Shown: positions 1-7,765, counted from the stretch's first letter. The stretch: 64,000 bases of DNA from Bradyrhizobium sp. AUGA SZCCT0283 (GCF_018130385.1 NZ_JAFCLU010000023.1:1-64000), one strand, 5' to 3'. Notes: generated by a model from the sequence alone, not told the origin. Numbers and translations: made by a program.

Positions 1-221
1 GAGGTCGATCGCAACGACAGGGAGAGCGCAGCACGCCGGCCCCGACCGAAGCGGGACCGGCTCGCACCGCCCTTGCCACGACCAAAACTGTGGCCGACAT
101 GTCCGGCCTTCTTTGCGGCCCGCATGACCTGGCCGACAAAGCTCTTCGGACGCGACAGACCACGCCCACTGTCGCGAATGCGTCCGGGACGAACGCGAAC
201 CTCACTATCGCGCTGTCTCAT
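1..221 (-). CDS. rlxS: Relaxase/mobilization protein, N-terminus only (runs off the left edge)
   Basis: The reading frame starts with ATG at 221 and is open to base 1, giving 73 residues. It begins MRQRDSEVRVRPGRIRDSGR and continues with a basic, Gly/Arg-rich stretch containing SFVGQVMRAAKKAGH and SRFGRGR. This is the characteristic N-terminus of the long DUF3363-type relaxases of rhizobial ICEs, which nick the transfer origin and pilot the strand. The catalytic tyrosine and histidine motifs lie outside the window. It lies downstream of traF on the same strand, as in ICEMlSym-type elements. The gene name is inferred from context and from this N-terminus. Confidence 0.72.
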   Translation of the reverse strand, partial: MRQRDSEVRVRPGRIRDSGRGLSRPKSFVGQVMRAAKKAGHVGHSFGRGKGGASRSRFGRGRRAALSLSLRST

Positions 222-712
222 GATACCTCACCGCCAACTTTCGACGACCGACGGCGCTCGATACGTTGATTTGTCTGAGGTTTCGGCGTGCAGCGACGGC
301 ATGACCACTCTCGTCGCCTCGTAGAACCTCAACGCCATCAACCACATGCGCCCGACCGAAGGCGGCGCTTTTCCCTTGCCATCCCCGGTCGCTCTGCCCC
401 TGCTCCCAACCACACACCGCCAAGATTGCGAAGAGCTTCGACAGAATGCGATTCAGCTCATTTGCGGCGGACGCGACCATCAGAACTGCATTCAAGGCAG
501 CCGCCACAGCGCTACAAGCGGCAATCCCAACAGAAGACGAGCCTGCCACCGTGCTCGCGACCGTCCAGGGTGAAGCTGCTTCGCGCCGGCCGTTCGGCCT
601 CCCTGGACGGCCGCGGCGCGCGGCGGCTGCGACGACCTTGGTCGGACGGAGGAATTGTGCCGCCCTCGATCGAACTGAGGAATGGCAGACAGGGTGCACA
701 TGGAATGCACGA
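222..712. other. Gap between relaxase and traF, no convincing gene
   Basis: This 491-base stretch has open frames on both strands, among them a 164-codon minus-strand frame ending at 205. They are rich in Arg, Ala and Ser, show no recognisable domain, and the longest overlaps the relaxase start. Related elements often carry another transfer gene here, so it may be a degraded gene. I can support no function. Confidence 0.5.
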
Positions 713-1225
713 TCAATCCTCCCATGTCCACACGGGAAGTACGCGACCGATGACAGCCGTCGCTGGGGTCATTCCGAAGTAACGCCCGTCGAAAGAGTCC
801 GCGGCTTGCCAGTTCATGAGGAAGAGCTTTCCGTCTTCGACGACGTCGCACCCTTCCCAGACCGGCAACGGCCGTCCGCGCCTGTCGCGCTCCCGCGCCT
901 CGCCGACCGCGATGCCATCGACCGTAATGGTGCTGCCGCTTCTGCAGACGGTTTGTCCGGGATGCGCTAGCACACGCTTCAACATCGGAACTCCTGTCGG
1001 CAGGTAGCCATTTCGCTCCAGGTAAGTCGCCAGCGGCTCGGGCGGCTGAACAGCGACGAGTTCGGTGACGTAGTAATTGCTGGCCGTGCGCATGCGATAG
1101 AGGCCAAGAGGGACACTCTCTGAACTGTTCCAGATGTAGATTGGAAACGGCTTTGCGACGATCGTGCCGGCGAGAATGGCAGCTGCGCCGATCGTCATTA
1201 GGAGCGTTCGGTTTCGGGTCGTCAC
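713..1225 (-). CDS. traF: Conjugative transfer signal peptidase TraF (S26 family)
   Basis: TraF-type S26 serine peptidases mature the conjugative pilin at the inner membrane. I chose GTG at 1225, which overlaps the TGA of the upstream DUF2840 gene (GTGA) and gives 170 residues. A longer frame starts at 1324 but lies inside that gene. Residues 8 to 24 form an N-terminal membrane anchor. SESVPLGLYR carries the likely nucleophile Ser37, and MLKRVLAHPG the general base Lys83, in the usual S26 Ser/Lys arrangement. It sits in a leftward operon of DUF2840, traF and relaxase. Family is secure; the substrate is inferred. Confidence 0.86.
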   Translation of the reverse strand: MTTRNRTLLMTIGAAAILAGTIVAKPFPIYIWNSSESVPLGLYRMRTASNYYVTELVAVQPPEPLATYLERNGYLPTGVPMLKRVLAHPGQTVCRSGSTITVDGIAVGEARERDRRGRPLPVWEGCDVVEDGKLFLMNWQAADSFDGRYFGMTPATAVIGRVLPVWTWED

Positions 1226-1686
1226 GGTGCGACTTTCCGCCGATGGAGCCAGACCTGATGGCGTGACTTTGTGTAGGCACGCGGGGTTTCGTTGACAGAC
1301 AGGCGGTTGTGAACGTGATGCCAATAGTCGGGCGCGGCGTCGACAGGATCAATGCCGCGCGCCTCGATGGCATCGATCAACTGCAACACGCGTTCGACCT
1401 TTGGCCAGCCTGAAAGGCGCAAGAGAATATCTCCGCCGGGTTTGACGTAAGGGACGGTTGAGCAGCGCTGGCCCGCTACGACCGCCCGCAAGATGTCGAT
1501 GCGGGAAACGACCGTCCCAAAATCGTTCGATACCCAGCGCACGAACGCAAAGATGCTGCCGGGTGCGAATGACAGGACACGCCTGTTACGGTCGAGAATC
1601 CTCTCCTCGGCGGCGCGACCGAAGCGAATTCGGTTCTCGATGCGCTTTTCGAGCCAAAGAAGCTCGACCTGCGTGAGATCGCTCAT
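1222..1686 (-). CDS. DUF2840 conjugation-associated protein
   Basis: This is a 154-residue protein of the DUF2840 family, which in rhizobial ICEs and related plasmids sits directly upstream of traF. It has no signal peptide or membrane segment. Conserved-looking blocks are WLEKRIENRIRFG near the N-terminus, SIFAFVRWVSNDFGT in the middle and LLRLSGWPKVERVLQLIDAI towards the end. ATG at 1686 is preceded by GGAG at a suitable distance. It is translationally coupled to traF through a GTGA overlap. The biochemical role is unknown; co-occurrence with transfer genes suggests a part in conjugation or plasmid-like maintenance. Confidence 0.82.
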   Translation of the reverse strand: MSDLTQVELLWLEKRIENRIRFGRAAEERILDRNRRVLSFAPGSIFAFVRWVSNDFGTVVSRIDILRAVVAGQRCSTVPYVKPGGDILLRLSGWPKVERVLQLIDAIEARGIDPVDAAPDYWHHVHNRLSVNETPRAYTKSRHQVWLHRRKVAP

Positions 1687-1860
1687 GCGGCCGCTCCGTC
1701 GACCCGGAGGTCCGACGGCCGCGGACGAGCACGCAGATCGCCCAGCCAGTTATGCACAGTGAGGAAAACGACGCCCGTTAGAAGAAATCCGAAGGATTTC
1801 TGGTTAGAAGAGTTACGGCGCTTCGAATGGGCCTGATAACAGACACTTGAAACCGATTCC

Positions 1861-1925
1861 GGTCCCCGATAGCACGAGGATCCGGTCCGCGATGGCACGA
1901 GGGTTGTGGTCCCCGATAGCATGAG
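1861..1925. repeat. Three direct repeats (iterons) beside repA
   Basis: Copies of GGTCCCCGATAGCACGAG begin at 1861, 1884 (two mismatches: GGTCCGCGATGGCACGAG) and 1908 (one mismatch: GGTCCCCGATAGCATGAG). Spacing is 23 and 24 bp, about two helical turns, so all copies face the same side of the helix. They lie directly 3' of the replication initiator gene. This is the standard layout of initiator-binding iterons in plasmid origins, so the site may be an origin used by the excised ICE. Confidence 0.75.
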
Positions 1926-1930
1926 TTGAT

Positions 1931-2807
1931 TCACAGCTTATCTCCAACCTGAGGCGTGAGCCCGCGCTTGCGAAGCCGCTCCCCGAGCGGATCGTTGCAA
2001 TGGGGCGCAAAGTTCAACCGTTCGATGCCGTTTTGGTCGCGCGTGATCGTCATAGCCGGGCAAGGTCTGCCGACGGACGATCTCGCGCAGGTCAAAGGCG
2101 AAGTGTTTGAGCGGCGAAAGACTTCCGGACTTGGCGTGGAGATGCAGAAAATCAAAACTCCAGCCGCCCTGCTGGCGACCGCCGTGCTTGCGGACAAGCC
2201 GGTAAAGCCAACGCTCGAGTCCGCCGGTCAAACCAAAATAGGCGCGATCGATGGTCAGCACGAGCGCGTCATCGAGAACCCCGGCATAGAACCAATCCGG
2301 CAGGATCAGTTCGAGGCCCGTTGGGCGCCCATTGGCGTCGGCCGTCTCCTTCCATTCGTTGATCCAGGAGAAACGATGCCGCCGCCGTTCTGCGGGCTGA
2401 CGGATCGACATCAGCACCGACGTCGCCTGCAACCGGTCGAGACCAGCCTTAAGGCGATCGTAGTCGCGCGCGCTGGTGCCACGGCCAACGAAGGTCAGAA
2501 TCTCGTAAGGTGTGGCGGCCATCAGGCGCGAGGTTTTCAGGCCCGCGTCACGCGCCTCGACAATCTGGGAAGCGGCCCACATCAAGACATCAGCATCCCA
2601 GATCGTTGCCATACCATGGTCAGGCACCGCTTCGACGCGAATGGAGATTGTGCCCGCACGGAAATCGATCGGCACAACGCGCTTTGACTTGGCGAGTGAG
2701 AAGAATGGATAGGCCATCAAGTCCTGTACGTCGCGCGGCGCGAGGTCACCCGGCAAGGCACGAAACAGTTCAAGCTGATTGCGCTCGGATCGAGATTTGT
2801 GCTGCAT
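1931..2807 (-). pseudogene. repA: Plasmid-type replication initiator RepA (RPA family), frameshifted near its 3' end
   Basis: This matches the replication initiator protein A family found on alphaproteobacterial plasmids and ICEs, which binds iterons and opens the origin. ATG at 2807 has GGGAG upstream; an in-frame ATG at 2849 would overlap the excisionase gene. The body is well formed, with AYPFFSLAKSKR, DADVLMWAASQI, TPYEILTFVGRGTS and GLERWLYRLVRKH. At about 2048 to 2054 the frame changes. After LPGYD the expected tail (TITRDQNGIERLNFAP to GLTPQVGDKL) continues in another frame to 1931, whereas the original frame reads a low-complexity tail to 1938. One extra base, or two missing, would explain this. 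It could be a real mutation or a sequencing error. No parA lies between it and DUF2840. Confidence 0.7.
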
Positions 2808-2826
2808 TACCAATGCTCCCGCGGCA

Positions 2827-3108
2827 TCAGCGACGTTCCTGGCCCGCATAGGGGCGCAGAGCCGGGTGTTTCTTGGCAGGCAGGACAGTCCCCTTCCCGG
2901 GATCGGACGTCGATGTCTTGGCGCCGAGATCGGCCCAGGCCTTCAGATCATCCAGCGCGTAAACGACGCGGCCGCCGATTTTCCGGTAGGTCGGACCGGT
3001 GCCGTAGGTACGATGCTTTTCCAGGGTACGTCCGGAGAGGCCAAGATATCGTGCGGCCTCGGGCGTCCGTAGGAAACGTGGCGGCAGACCGGCCATGGGA
3101 TCGGGCAT
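2827..3108 (-). CDS. rdfS: Excisionase / recombination directionality factor, AlpA-MerR-like (RdfS type)
   Basis: A 93-residue protein with one winged HTH near the N-terminus: RFLRTPEAARYLGLSGRTLE followed by KHRTYGTGPTYRKIGGRVVY. This is the pattern of AlpA/Xis-like excisionases, in which an HTH and wing bind att DNA and bend it so that integrase excises the element. In ICEMlSym-R7A the RDF gene rdfS lies just upstream of the traF to relaxase genes and is switched on by FseA. The same order is seen here, with fseA-like frames 128 bp upstream. Start ATG at 3108. HTH class is clear; RdfS identity rests on context. Confidence 0.74.
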   Translation of the reverse strand: MPDPMAGLPPRFLRTPEAARYLGLSGRTLEKHRTYGTGPTYRKIGGRVVYALDDLKAWADLGAKTSTSDPGKGTVLPAKKHPALRPYAGQERR

Positions 3109-3236
3109 TTAAGGGCTCCATGATGAGATCGCGCGACCGCTGGCGGTGCGAGCGTGTATGCGGTGATCATGGAGGAGCAGCCCCGCGCAGGGGGATGCCG
3201 AAGATCGAGGGGTGGATTTTCGATACCCTGAAGGGA

Positions 3237-4005
3237 CTATTTGTCCTTGCGTCTTGGACGCAGCAGTTCGCGATAGCCGCCGCGCATCAAGGCGAGGCCG
3301 CGCTGCACGAGGCGGATGGTACGATTGCGCAGATCATGCGTTTTCCAGGCGCACTCCGGAATGCGCTTCTTGCCAAAGAGGCCTTCGGCGATCGCGCGAT
3401 AGCTCTTGTTTTCACTGCGCCCATCCAGTGCGCGCAGAACCAACGCAAATCGCTGGCGCCGCTGCGGAGAAAGCCCAGACGGCGGTGGACCAGGAGAACG
3501 GCCGCTCAGCGTACGCCAGAGCGAATGGGCGGCCTGGGCGCGGAGTTCAAACGACGAGTCCATTGGCAGCTCTATTGATTGCAATGCGCCGGCTGCGGGT
3601 AATTCCTTCATCCACAAGCGATGCGTGGCTCCGCCGAGCCGCAGCACGGCATGCCAGCCATCCGTGTTCTGCCGCAACTCGCCGGGCGACAGTCTTGTCA
3701 GATCAAGAGCGATCGGTTGAGCTGAAATTTGCGACGACGAAGCCCCTACCGACAAAACCGTCGGCAGAACTTCAGGCGCCCAAAAAACGATCTGCTCGTG
3801 ACAGGCCTTTTGCGGGTCAGCCGCGAAAAGACAAGCCCCATTTCTTCCGGAATTCGACCGGAGCGCCGGCGCGAGGATTCGCAAGCGTACAATAATGTTT
3901 ACGGTATTCGGGATTACGACGGAGGCATTCCCAGGCGAGACCGGTCAGGTCGGCGTTCTGCAGTTTTGAATAGGCCTCGGGCGAGCGCCAATCGAAATCC
4001 GGCAT
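3237..4005 (-). CDS. fseA: FseA-like excision activator, two overlapping frames joined by a putative +1 frameshift (DUF6499 + DUF2285)
   Basis: The first frame, 4005 to 3817, starts at an ATG behind GAGGA. It encodes a DUF6499 domain (MPDFDWRSPEAYSKL, WECLRRNPEYRKHY) and stops shortly after KKWGLSFRG. The second frame, 3884 to 3237, encodes the DUF2285 region (ADPQKACHEQIVFWAPEVLP, RLWMKELPAAG, LYFGKKRIPE-like segment near the end) and has no ATG, only a TTG. The overlap contains TCT-TTT-CGC-GGC-TGA. Slipping +1 on TTT-C (3828 to 3825) gives WGLSFAADPQKA, which matches the continuous form of this family, in a fusion of about 255 residues. In ICEMlSym-R7A, FseA is made by such a +1 frameshift and activates rdfS. 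Identity is by architecture and position. Confidence 0.78.
3825..3828 (-). promoter_or_regulatory. Candidate +1 ribosomal frameshift site TTT-C
   Basis: On the minus strand the DUF6499 frame reads TCT TTT CGC GGC TGA. Phe-tRNA with anticodon GAA pairs better with TTC than TTT, so slipping one base forward on TTT-C is plausible. It takes the ribosome into the DUF2285 frame seven bases before the TGA. Frame fusion at this point restores the conserved linker between the two domains. Confidence 0.62.
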
Positions 4006-4156
4006 TGTACTGATCCTCACGCGTAACAATGCCGCATTGCAACACTTTAAATGTGGGCCATTTATGGTTGCATAACGTATCCCACCGTTTAGTTACGCGA
4101 ATTATCTGCAGCACAGAAGATTCTTCCCTCCCGATTTGATTCTGCAGATCGTTATC

Positions 4157-4438
4157 CTACCGATCGGTGGGTCCGCTGCGCAGCAAATGCCCATAGCCGT
4201 GATTCGCCATCCACTTGGCGCGAGCCAGATGGCTATCGAAGGCGCTGCGTGCGCGCTCCGGGTAGCGTTCGGGATCGATGTGAAGAACGATTCTTGCTAC
4301 CTCCCGCCAGTCCGCATTGTCAGCGTCAGCATCCAGCAGCCGAAGATAGGTGACGACGTGTTGCTCGTCGTAGGCCATCAGCACGGGATCATCCGGTGCC
4401 AGGTCCGCAACATCGGGATCAAGCGGGGGTGACGGCAT
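4157..4438 (-). CDS. qseM: QseM-like antiactivator (small DUF2285 protein)
   Basis: A 93-residue acidic, soluble protein of the DUF2285 family. ATG at 4438 was chosen because AAGGAG lies four bases upstream; the frame stays open to 4480 without such a site. Visible blocks are DDPVLMAYDEQHVVTYLRLL and WREVARIVLHIDPERYP, then LARAKWMANHGYGHLL. In ICEMlSym-R7A the stand-alone DUF2285 protein QseM binds and blocks TraR and FseA, keeping transfer off. Here it is divergent from an XRE regulator and upstream of the fseA-like gene, the same arrangement as qseM/qseC. No TraR gene is present in the window. Confidence 0.72.
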   Translation of the reverse strand: MPSPPLDPDVADLAPDDPVLMAYDEQHVVTYLRLLDADADNADWREVARIVLHIDPERYPERARSAFDSHLARAKWMANHGYGHLLRSGPTDR

Positions 4439-4543
4439 GTAACTCCTTCGAGAGGCGACGCGGGGTGCGCCTGTCCCCATTCAGCGATAGCCTCACTTTA
4501 GTCCTATTCGGCGCAGTTCACAGCCAAGCTTTGCAAAGGCTGC

Positions 4544-4560
4544 CATTCGGCATCCGAATG
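4544..4560. promoter_or_regulatory. Palindrome CATTCGG-CAT-CCGAATG in the qseM/qseC intergenic region
   Basis: A perfect 7-bp dyad with a 3-bp centre lies about 106 bp upstream of the qseM start and 69 bp upstream of qseC. It could be an operator in the divergent control region. Its sequence differs from the TA-rich dyad nearer qseC, so the two may bind different proteins. Confidence 0.45.
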
Positions 4561-4577
4561 CCCATGCACTTGGGAAT

Positions 4578-4609
4578 ACATACTATAGGAGATAAACCTC
4601 ATAGTATGT
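4578..4609. promoter_or_regulatory. Candidate QseC operator: inverted copies of ACATACTAT
   Basis: ACATACTAT at 4578 to 4586 and its exact inverse ATAGTATGT at 4601 to 4609 flank AGGAGATAAACCTC, itself partly symmetric. The dyad ends 20 bp before the qseC start and lies between the divergent genes. It is well placed for autorepression of qseC and control of qseM. That QseC binds here is inference from known QseC/QseM circuits. Confidence 0.6.
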
Positions 4610-4628
4610 AAAGAAGCAACTTGCGCGA

Positions 4629-4880
4629 ATGGATATGCGCAAGTTGGTTGGCCGAAACTTCGAGCGATTGCGGAAGCAGAAGGGCTTCACGCAGGAGAAG
4701 TTTTCGGAAGCATCCGGCTTTACCCAACAATACATCAGCGGTCTCGAACGCGGACGTCGCAATCCGACCATCGTTACACTGTTTGAACTCGCAACGACCT
4801 TAGGCGTGAGCCATATCGATCTTGTGCTACCAGATGATGATGCGCGCAGCGACCGGGCCAAACTCTCCAAGAAAAAGTGA
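4629..4880 (+). CDS. qseC: QseC-like XRE-family transcriptional regulator
   Basis: An 83-residue protein that is almost entirely one XRE/Cro helix-turn-helix: LVGRNFERLRKQKGFTQEKF, then FTQQYISGLERGRRNPTIVT, ending with a charged KLSKKK tail. Such small repressors set bistable switches. It is divergent from the QseM-like gene, with an ACATACTAT dyad between them. No strong Shine-Dalgarno precedes 4629; a second in-frame ATG at 4635 is possible. DNA-binding class is certain, target assignment inferred. Confidence 0.76.
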   Translation: MDMRKLVGRNFERLRKQKGFTQEKFSEASGFTQQYISGLERGRRNPTIVTLFELATTLGVSHIDLVLPDDDARSDRAKLSKKK

Positions 4881-4927
4881 ACGATTCCATCCTAATATTT
4901 GGCACTGACGAATGTGCTTTTGCGCGA

Positions 4928-4946
4928 GCCGGGCCGAAAGCCCGGC
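4928..4946. terminator. Hairpin downstream of qseC
   Basis: GCCGGGC and GCCCGGC enclose CGAAA. The stem is strong and sits about 50 bp after the qseC stop. No T-tract follows, so it may stabilise or pause rather than terminate intrinsically. Confidence 0.4.
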
Positions 4947-5245
4947 GAGCGCCGAACGTGGAGGCGATTGAGCACGAAACGGCTCCCCTTTCCTTCCAGT
5001 CCAAGCCTAAAGCCCTAAATAGGTGCGAGCGAGCACCGGAATCCTTCATGCGGAATAAGGATGCTTTCAGGCTTGGGTTTTCCCTTGCTGACACTGCTGT
5101 GATGATGTTCGTCGCTGTTTGAAAATCCACTCTTCTGATGGAAGCGACTCCCACCCTCTTCGGTAAACGCAACGATACCCAATGGCGAGCGGTGCTCGCG
5201 CCGTTGGATAACCGTTGATGCCGTCAGTCTGCCGATTTCCGTAAG

Positions 5246-5271
5246 TGCCCCGCCCGATACCAGGCGGGGCA
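5246..5271. terminator. Hairpin downstream of DUF736 gene
   Basis: TGCCCCGCC and GGCGGGGCA form a perfect 9-bp stem with an 8-base loop, starting 13 bp beyond the DUF736 stop codon. No clear T-run follows on the minus strand. It is the likely 3' end of that transcript. Confidence 0.55.
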
Positions 5272-5284
5272 CGTCGGGGATGCC

Positions 5285-5608
5285 TCAGTCGGCGTTGGCT
5301 TTGCGGCCGCGGGACCAGATGAGTGTGAAGGTCTCCCCGTTCTCGTCCTCAAAGAGGTTCGCGTAGATCGGAGCATTGAAGCTCGGATCGTCCAGCTTGA
5401 CCGAGAGGTAGTCGCGACCTTCGCCGGATCGCTTGGACCAGGCTGCACCGATCTCGGCTCGGCCAACGAACGCGCGGTGGCTCGGGGCGTTCTCGCTGCT
5501 GCCGTTCGTTTCGGGGATAAGGCGGACGTTCCTGGCCCGGAAAGTCAGCGTGACGATTTCGCCGACGAAGCCGTTTTCAGTATTGGTGAAGGTGCCGATG
5601 TTCGCCAT
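5285..5608 (-). CDS. DUF736 family protein
   Basis: A 107-residue DUF736 protein beginning MANIGTFTNTENGFVGEI, with RAFVGRAEIGAAW and RDYLSVKLDDPSF, the family's conserved central and C-terminal blocks. ATG at 5608 has AGGAGAACC just upstream. The longer frame to 5647 is not needed. DUF736 proteins are abundant small proteins on rhizobial symbiosis islands and plasmids, usually near parB and transfer genes. The fold is predicted to be beta-rich and no activity is established. A hairpin follows the stop. Confidence 0.86.
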   Translation of the reverse strand: MANIGTFTNTENGFVGEIVTLTFRARNVRLIPETNGSSENAPSHRAFVGRAEIGAAWSKRSGEGRDYLSVKLDDPSFNAPIYANLFEDENGETFTLIWSRGRKANAD

Positions 5609-6175
5609 GATGGTTCTCCTTGATCTCTGTTTCCGAGCCGCGACCATCGCGGTCTCGATGGCGATCGACAGGCCGAAGACGATTGACGCGGCATCCGCTT
5701 GCGGACCGAAGCGTAGCGGAGGATGTCGGGCGGGCGATTTTCTTGCCTCGCGAGGAATGGCGGCGTAGCCGCCAGGGGAAGAAAGTCGAACGACGACATT
5801 GCGGCAGGAAATCGAGGCGCAGCCGGTCTTCGGCTAGATCAGGCCATCAATGAGACCGAAATGGTGCGAGCTCCCGGAACAGAACCCCAAGGAGAATTGG
5901 CGATCATCCTTGGCCCGCAACCTCAAACGCCGGCGTGGCGCAAGGGCCCCGCTCCCCCTGCAACCAACACGTACTCCCACCCAAAGCACTGGCCGGCAAA
6001 CGCCCACCCGCGCCGCCGCCATCGCGCCAGCAGAGGGTAAGAGCTGATCCAAGCGAACCGTCGGCAGCCGCTCTCCTCGATACCGTCGGGCAGCGTATCC
6101 GAACTGATATTCGCTCCGATCAAACTCGTAGAGGCGAGGAATGCCGCACAAATTTCATCAGGCCGGGGCCAGGAA
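5609..6175. other. Gap upstream of DUF736, repeats and hairpins but no convincing gene
   Basis: The stretch holds one copy of a dispersed repeat (5706 to 5751) and a perfect hairpin GGCGGC-GTA-GCCGCC at 5759 to 5773. A smaller hairpin, AGCCG-GTCTT-CGGCT, lies at 5821 to 5835. A 105-codon minus-strand frame (6151 to 5834) has biased composition and no family I recognise. Confidence 0.5.
5706..5751 (+). repeat. Dispersed repeat, copy 1 (CCGAAGCGnAGCGGAGGATG family)
   Basis: This segment aligns with 7872 to 7917. Both begin CCGAAGCG(T/A)AGCGGAGGATG, continue with CGG and a GA-TTTT core, and end CTCGCG or TTCGCG. A shorter version of the first 15 bases occurs at 12103. Each copy lies just upstream of, or in a gap near, a leftward ICE gene. 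Confidence 0.5.
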
Positions 6176-6760
6176 CTACGACGCCGCCGGTCGCCGTCCG
6201 AACATGCCCGGTGCCGCGGGCGAGAGGACCGCAAACCGTACCCAGGCTGTGGCGCCGACGGCGATGGAACCCATCACGGCGAAGATTTCCCGCCAGAGAC
6301 CTGACGTCATCGTGTGACCTGATAGCTCATAGGCAGCCTGATAGCCGGCGAACGCGGCCGGAACGGCAAAAGGCAAAGCGATCACAACGCGGAGAATTGG
6401 CACGCGTAGTAGCGTGAAGACGAATTGCCCAAGCACCAGCACGATGACACTCGCAACCACACCAAAGACGGTAGCACCGACTGGACCTGTTCCAGCTTGA
6501 TAGACGCAGAGGCCCACGGTCAAACCGAAGAAGGTCGGCAGGGCATTAGTCGCGAGCCCGAAAAGCGCCCGACAAAAGATGCCCAGGCCAAGAATGTTGA
6601 GAAGAATGCCGATAGCAATCACGGTGATGGCTCCCACAACACGATTAGGGATCACGCCTTCCACCACCACGGCGCGCCAGGTAGGATAGCAGACACCTAT
6701 GCGATCTGTGAACGATTTTTGCCGACGGTGCGTCGGTGTCGCAGGCGTATAGTTGCACAA
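6176..6760 (-). CDS. Hypothetical multi-pass membrane protein
   Basis: The frame allows up to 194 residues. The coding part probably begins at an internal GTG near 6655 (VIPNRVVGAITVIAIGILLN), because the first 35 residues are Arg-rich and unlike the rest. Four or five hydrophobic segments follow: about residues 43 to 65, 72 to 92, 96 to 120, 122 to 142 and 160 to 182. I recognise no family. It lies between DUF736 and DUF2493 on the same strand within the ICE. Membrane character is clear, while start and function are uncertain. Confidence 0.55.
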   Translation of the reverse strand: MCNYTPATPTHRRQKSFTDRIGVCYPTWRAVVVEGVIPNRVVGAITVIAIGILLNILGLGIFCRALFGLATNALPTFFGLTVGLCVYQAGTGPVGATVFGVVASVIVLVLGQFVFTLLRVPILRVVIALPFAVPAAFAGYQAAYELSGHTMTSGLWREIFAVMGSIAVGATAWVRFAVLSPAAPGMFGRRPAAS

Positions 6761-6829
6761 TGCGAAGGGATAGCAGGCCTCAAATTCTATTGGTCGCGGG
6801 GCGCGATTGTCGTCGAGTGCGGGCGGCGC

Positions 6830-7765
6830 TTACGCGCCGCTGCCAAATTTCCAGACGGGGATGCCGAGCTTTTTTGCCTTGTCGGCGAGGTTCTCCTGAA
6901 TTCCGGTGCCCGGGAAGACGATGACGCCAATCGGCAGCACGTCGAGCATCTGGTCGTTGCGTTTGAAGGGTGCTGCCTTGGCATGTCTGGGCCAGTCGGG
7001 CTTGAAGGCGATCTGAGGGATCTTGCGATGATCGGCCCATCGAGCAGCGATGCGCTCTGCGCCTTTCGGCGACCCACCATGCAGCAGCACCATGTCCGGG
7101 TGCTTGGCACGAACTTGATCGAGCTTGTCCCAGATCAGGTGGTGGTCGTTGAAGTCGAGACCGCCGGTAAAGGCAATCTTTGGCCCGGCTGGCAGTAGTA
7201 ACTCGATCTCGGATCGGCGCTTGGCTGCGAGAAAGTCGCGGCTGTCGATCATTGCTGCCGTAAGCGCACGATGGTTCACCATGGAACCGCTGCGCGGATG
7301 CCAGTGCGACCCGGTATGACGCACGAAGTGTTCGGCCGCCTGGTCGCGGAAGAATTCCATGGTGTTGCGGCGTTCGATCAGTGTGATGCCCTCAGCCGTG
7401 AGGCGTTCCAGCTCGACCGAGCGGATCTCGGAGCCGTCCTGATCACGTTGACTACGCCGCTGCGCCTGCTCGTTGTCGTCGAGTTCGCGTTCGATGCGCT
7501 CGTTGGCACGGTGAAAGAGATTGACGGTCGACCATAGTAGATCCGCAAGGTCGGGTTCGAGGCGGCTTTCACTTAAGGTGGCGACGAGGGCGTCGAAGAT
7601 ATCGGCGACGGCGGTCGTGACGGTGCGGGCTTCGGGCAGCGGCCTCGGGTCAGGTTCGTCCTGAAAAGGCCGGTAGCCGTGGAGTTGGAGTTCGGTGAGG
7701 ATGTGATCAGTCGGGGATGATGCGTGCGATGGTTCAAAGCTGGTCTCGTCGTGATCGGTGGTCAT
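6830..7765 (-). CDS. DUF2493 (SLOG-like) domain protein
   Basis: A 311-residue protein. Residues 1 to 120 are charged and probably helical. The C-terminal domain, from about 190, matches DUF2493, a Rossmann-like SLOG relative: GPKIAFTGGLDFNDHHLIWD, then VLLHGGSPKGAERIAARWA, PDWPRHAKAAPFKRND and IVFPGTGIQENLADKAK. The GGxPKGAE and FPGTG loops resemble nucleotide-binding loops of that superfamily. Such genes are common in rhizobial ICE maintenance blocks beside toprim and ParB genes. A nucleotide-sensing role is only inferred. Confidence 0.82.
   Translation of the reverse strand: MTTDHDETSFEPSHASSPTDHILTELQLHGYRPFQDEPDPRPLPEARTVTTAVADIFDALVATLSESRLEPDLADLLWSTVNLFHRANERIERELDDNEQAQRRSQRDQDGSEIRSVELERLTAEGITLIERRNTMEFFRDQAAEHFVRHTGSHWHPRSGSMVNHRALTAAMIDSRDFLAAKRRSEIELLLPAGPKIAFTGGLDFNDHHLIWDKLDQVRAKHPDMVLLHGGSPKGAERIAARWADHRKIPQIAFKPDWPRHAKAAPFKRNDQMLDVLPIGVIVFPGTGIQENLADKAKKLGIPVWKFGSGA

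Larger units (their letters stand above)
4881..5284. other. Noncoding stretch between qseC and DUF736
   Basis: It holds the two hairpins at 4928 and 5246 and no frame with recognisable coding signal. Both flanking genes point towards it, so it is a convergent terminator region. Confidence 0.55.

Noticed and set aside
205..699. 164-codon minus-strand frame between relaxase and traF
   Set aside because: It overlaps the relaxase start, has no family and no good ribosome site. I kept the stretch as a gap.
4040..4150. Possible tra-box (LuxR-type) upstream of fseA
   Set aside because: Two CTGCAGA copies are present, but neither forms an 18-bp palindrome close to known tra-boxes.
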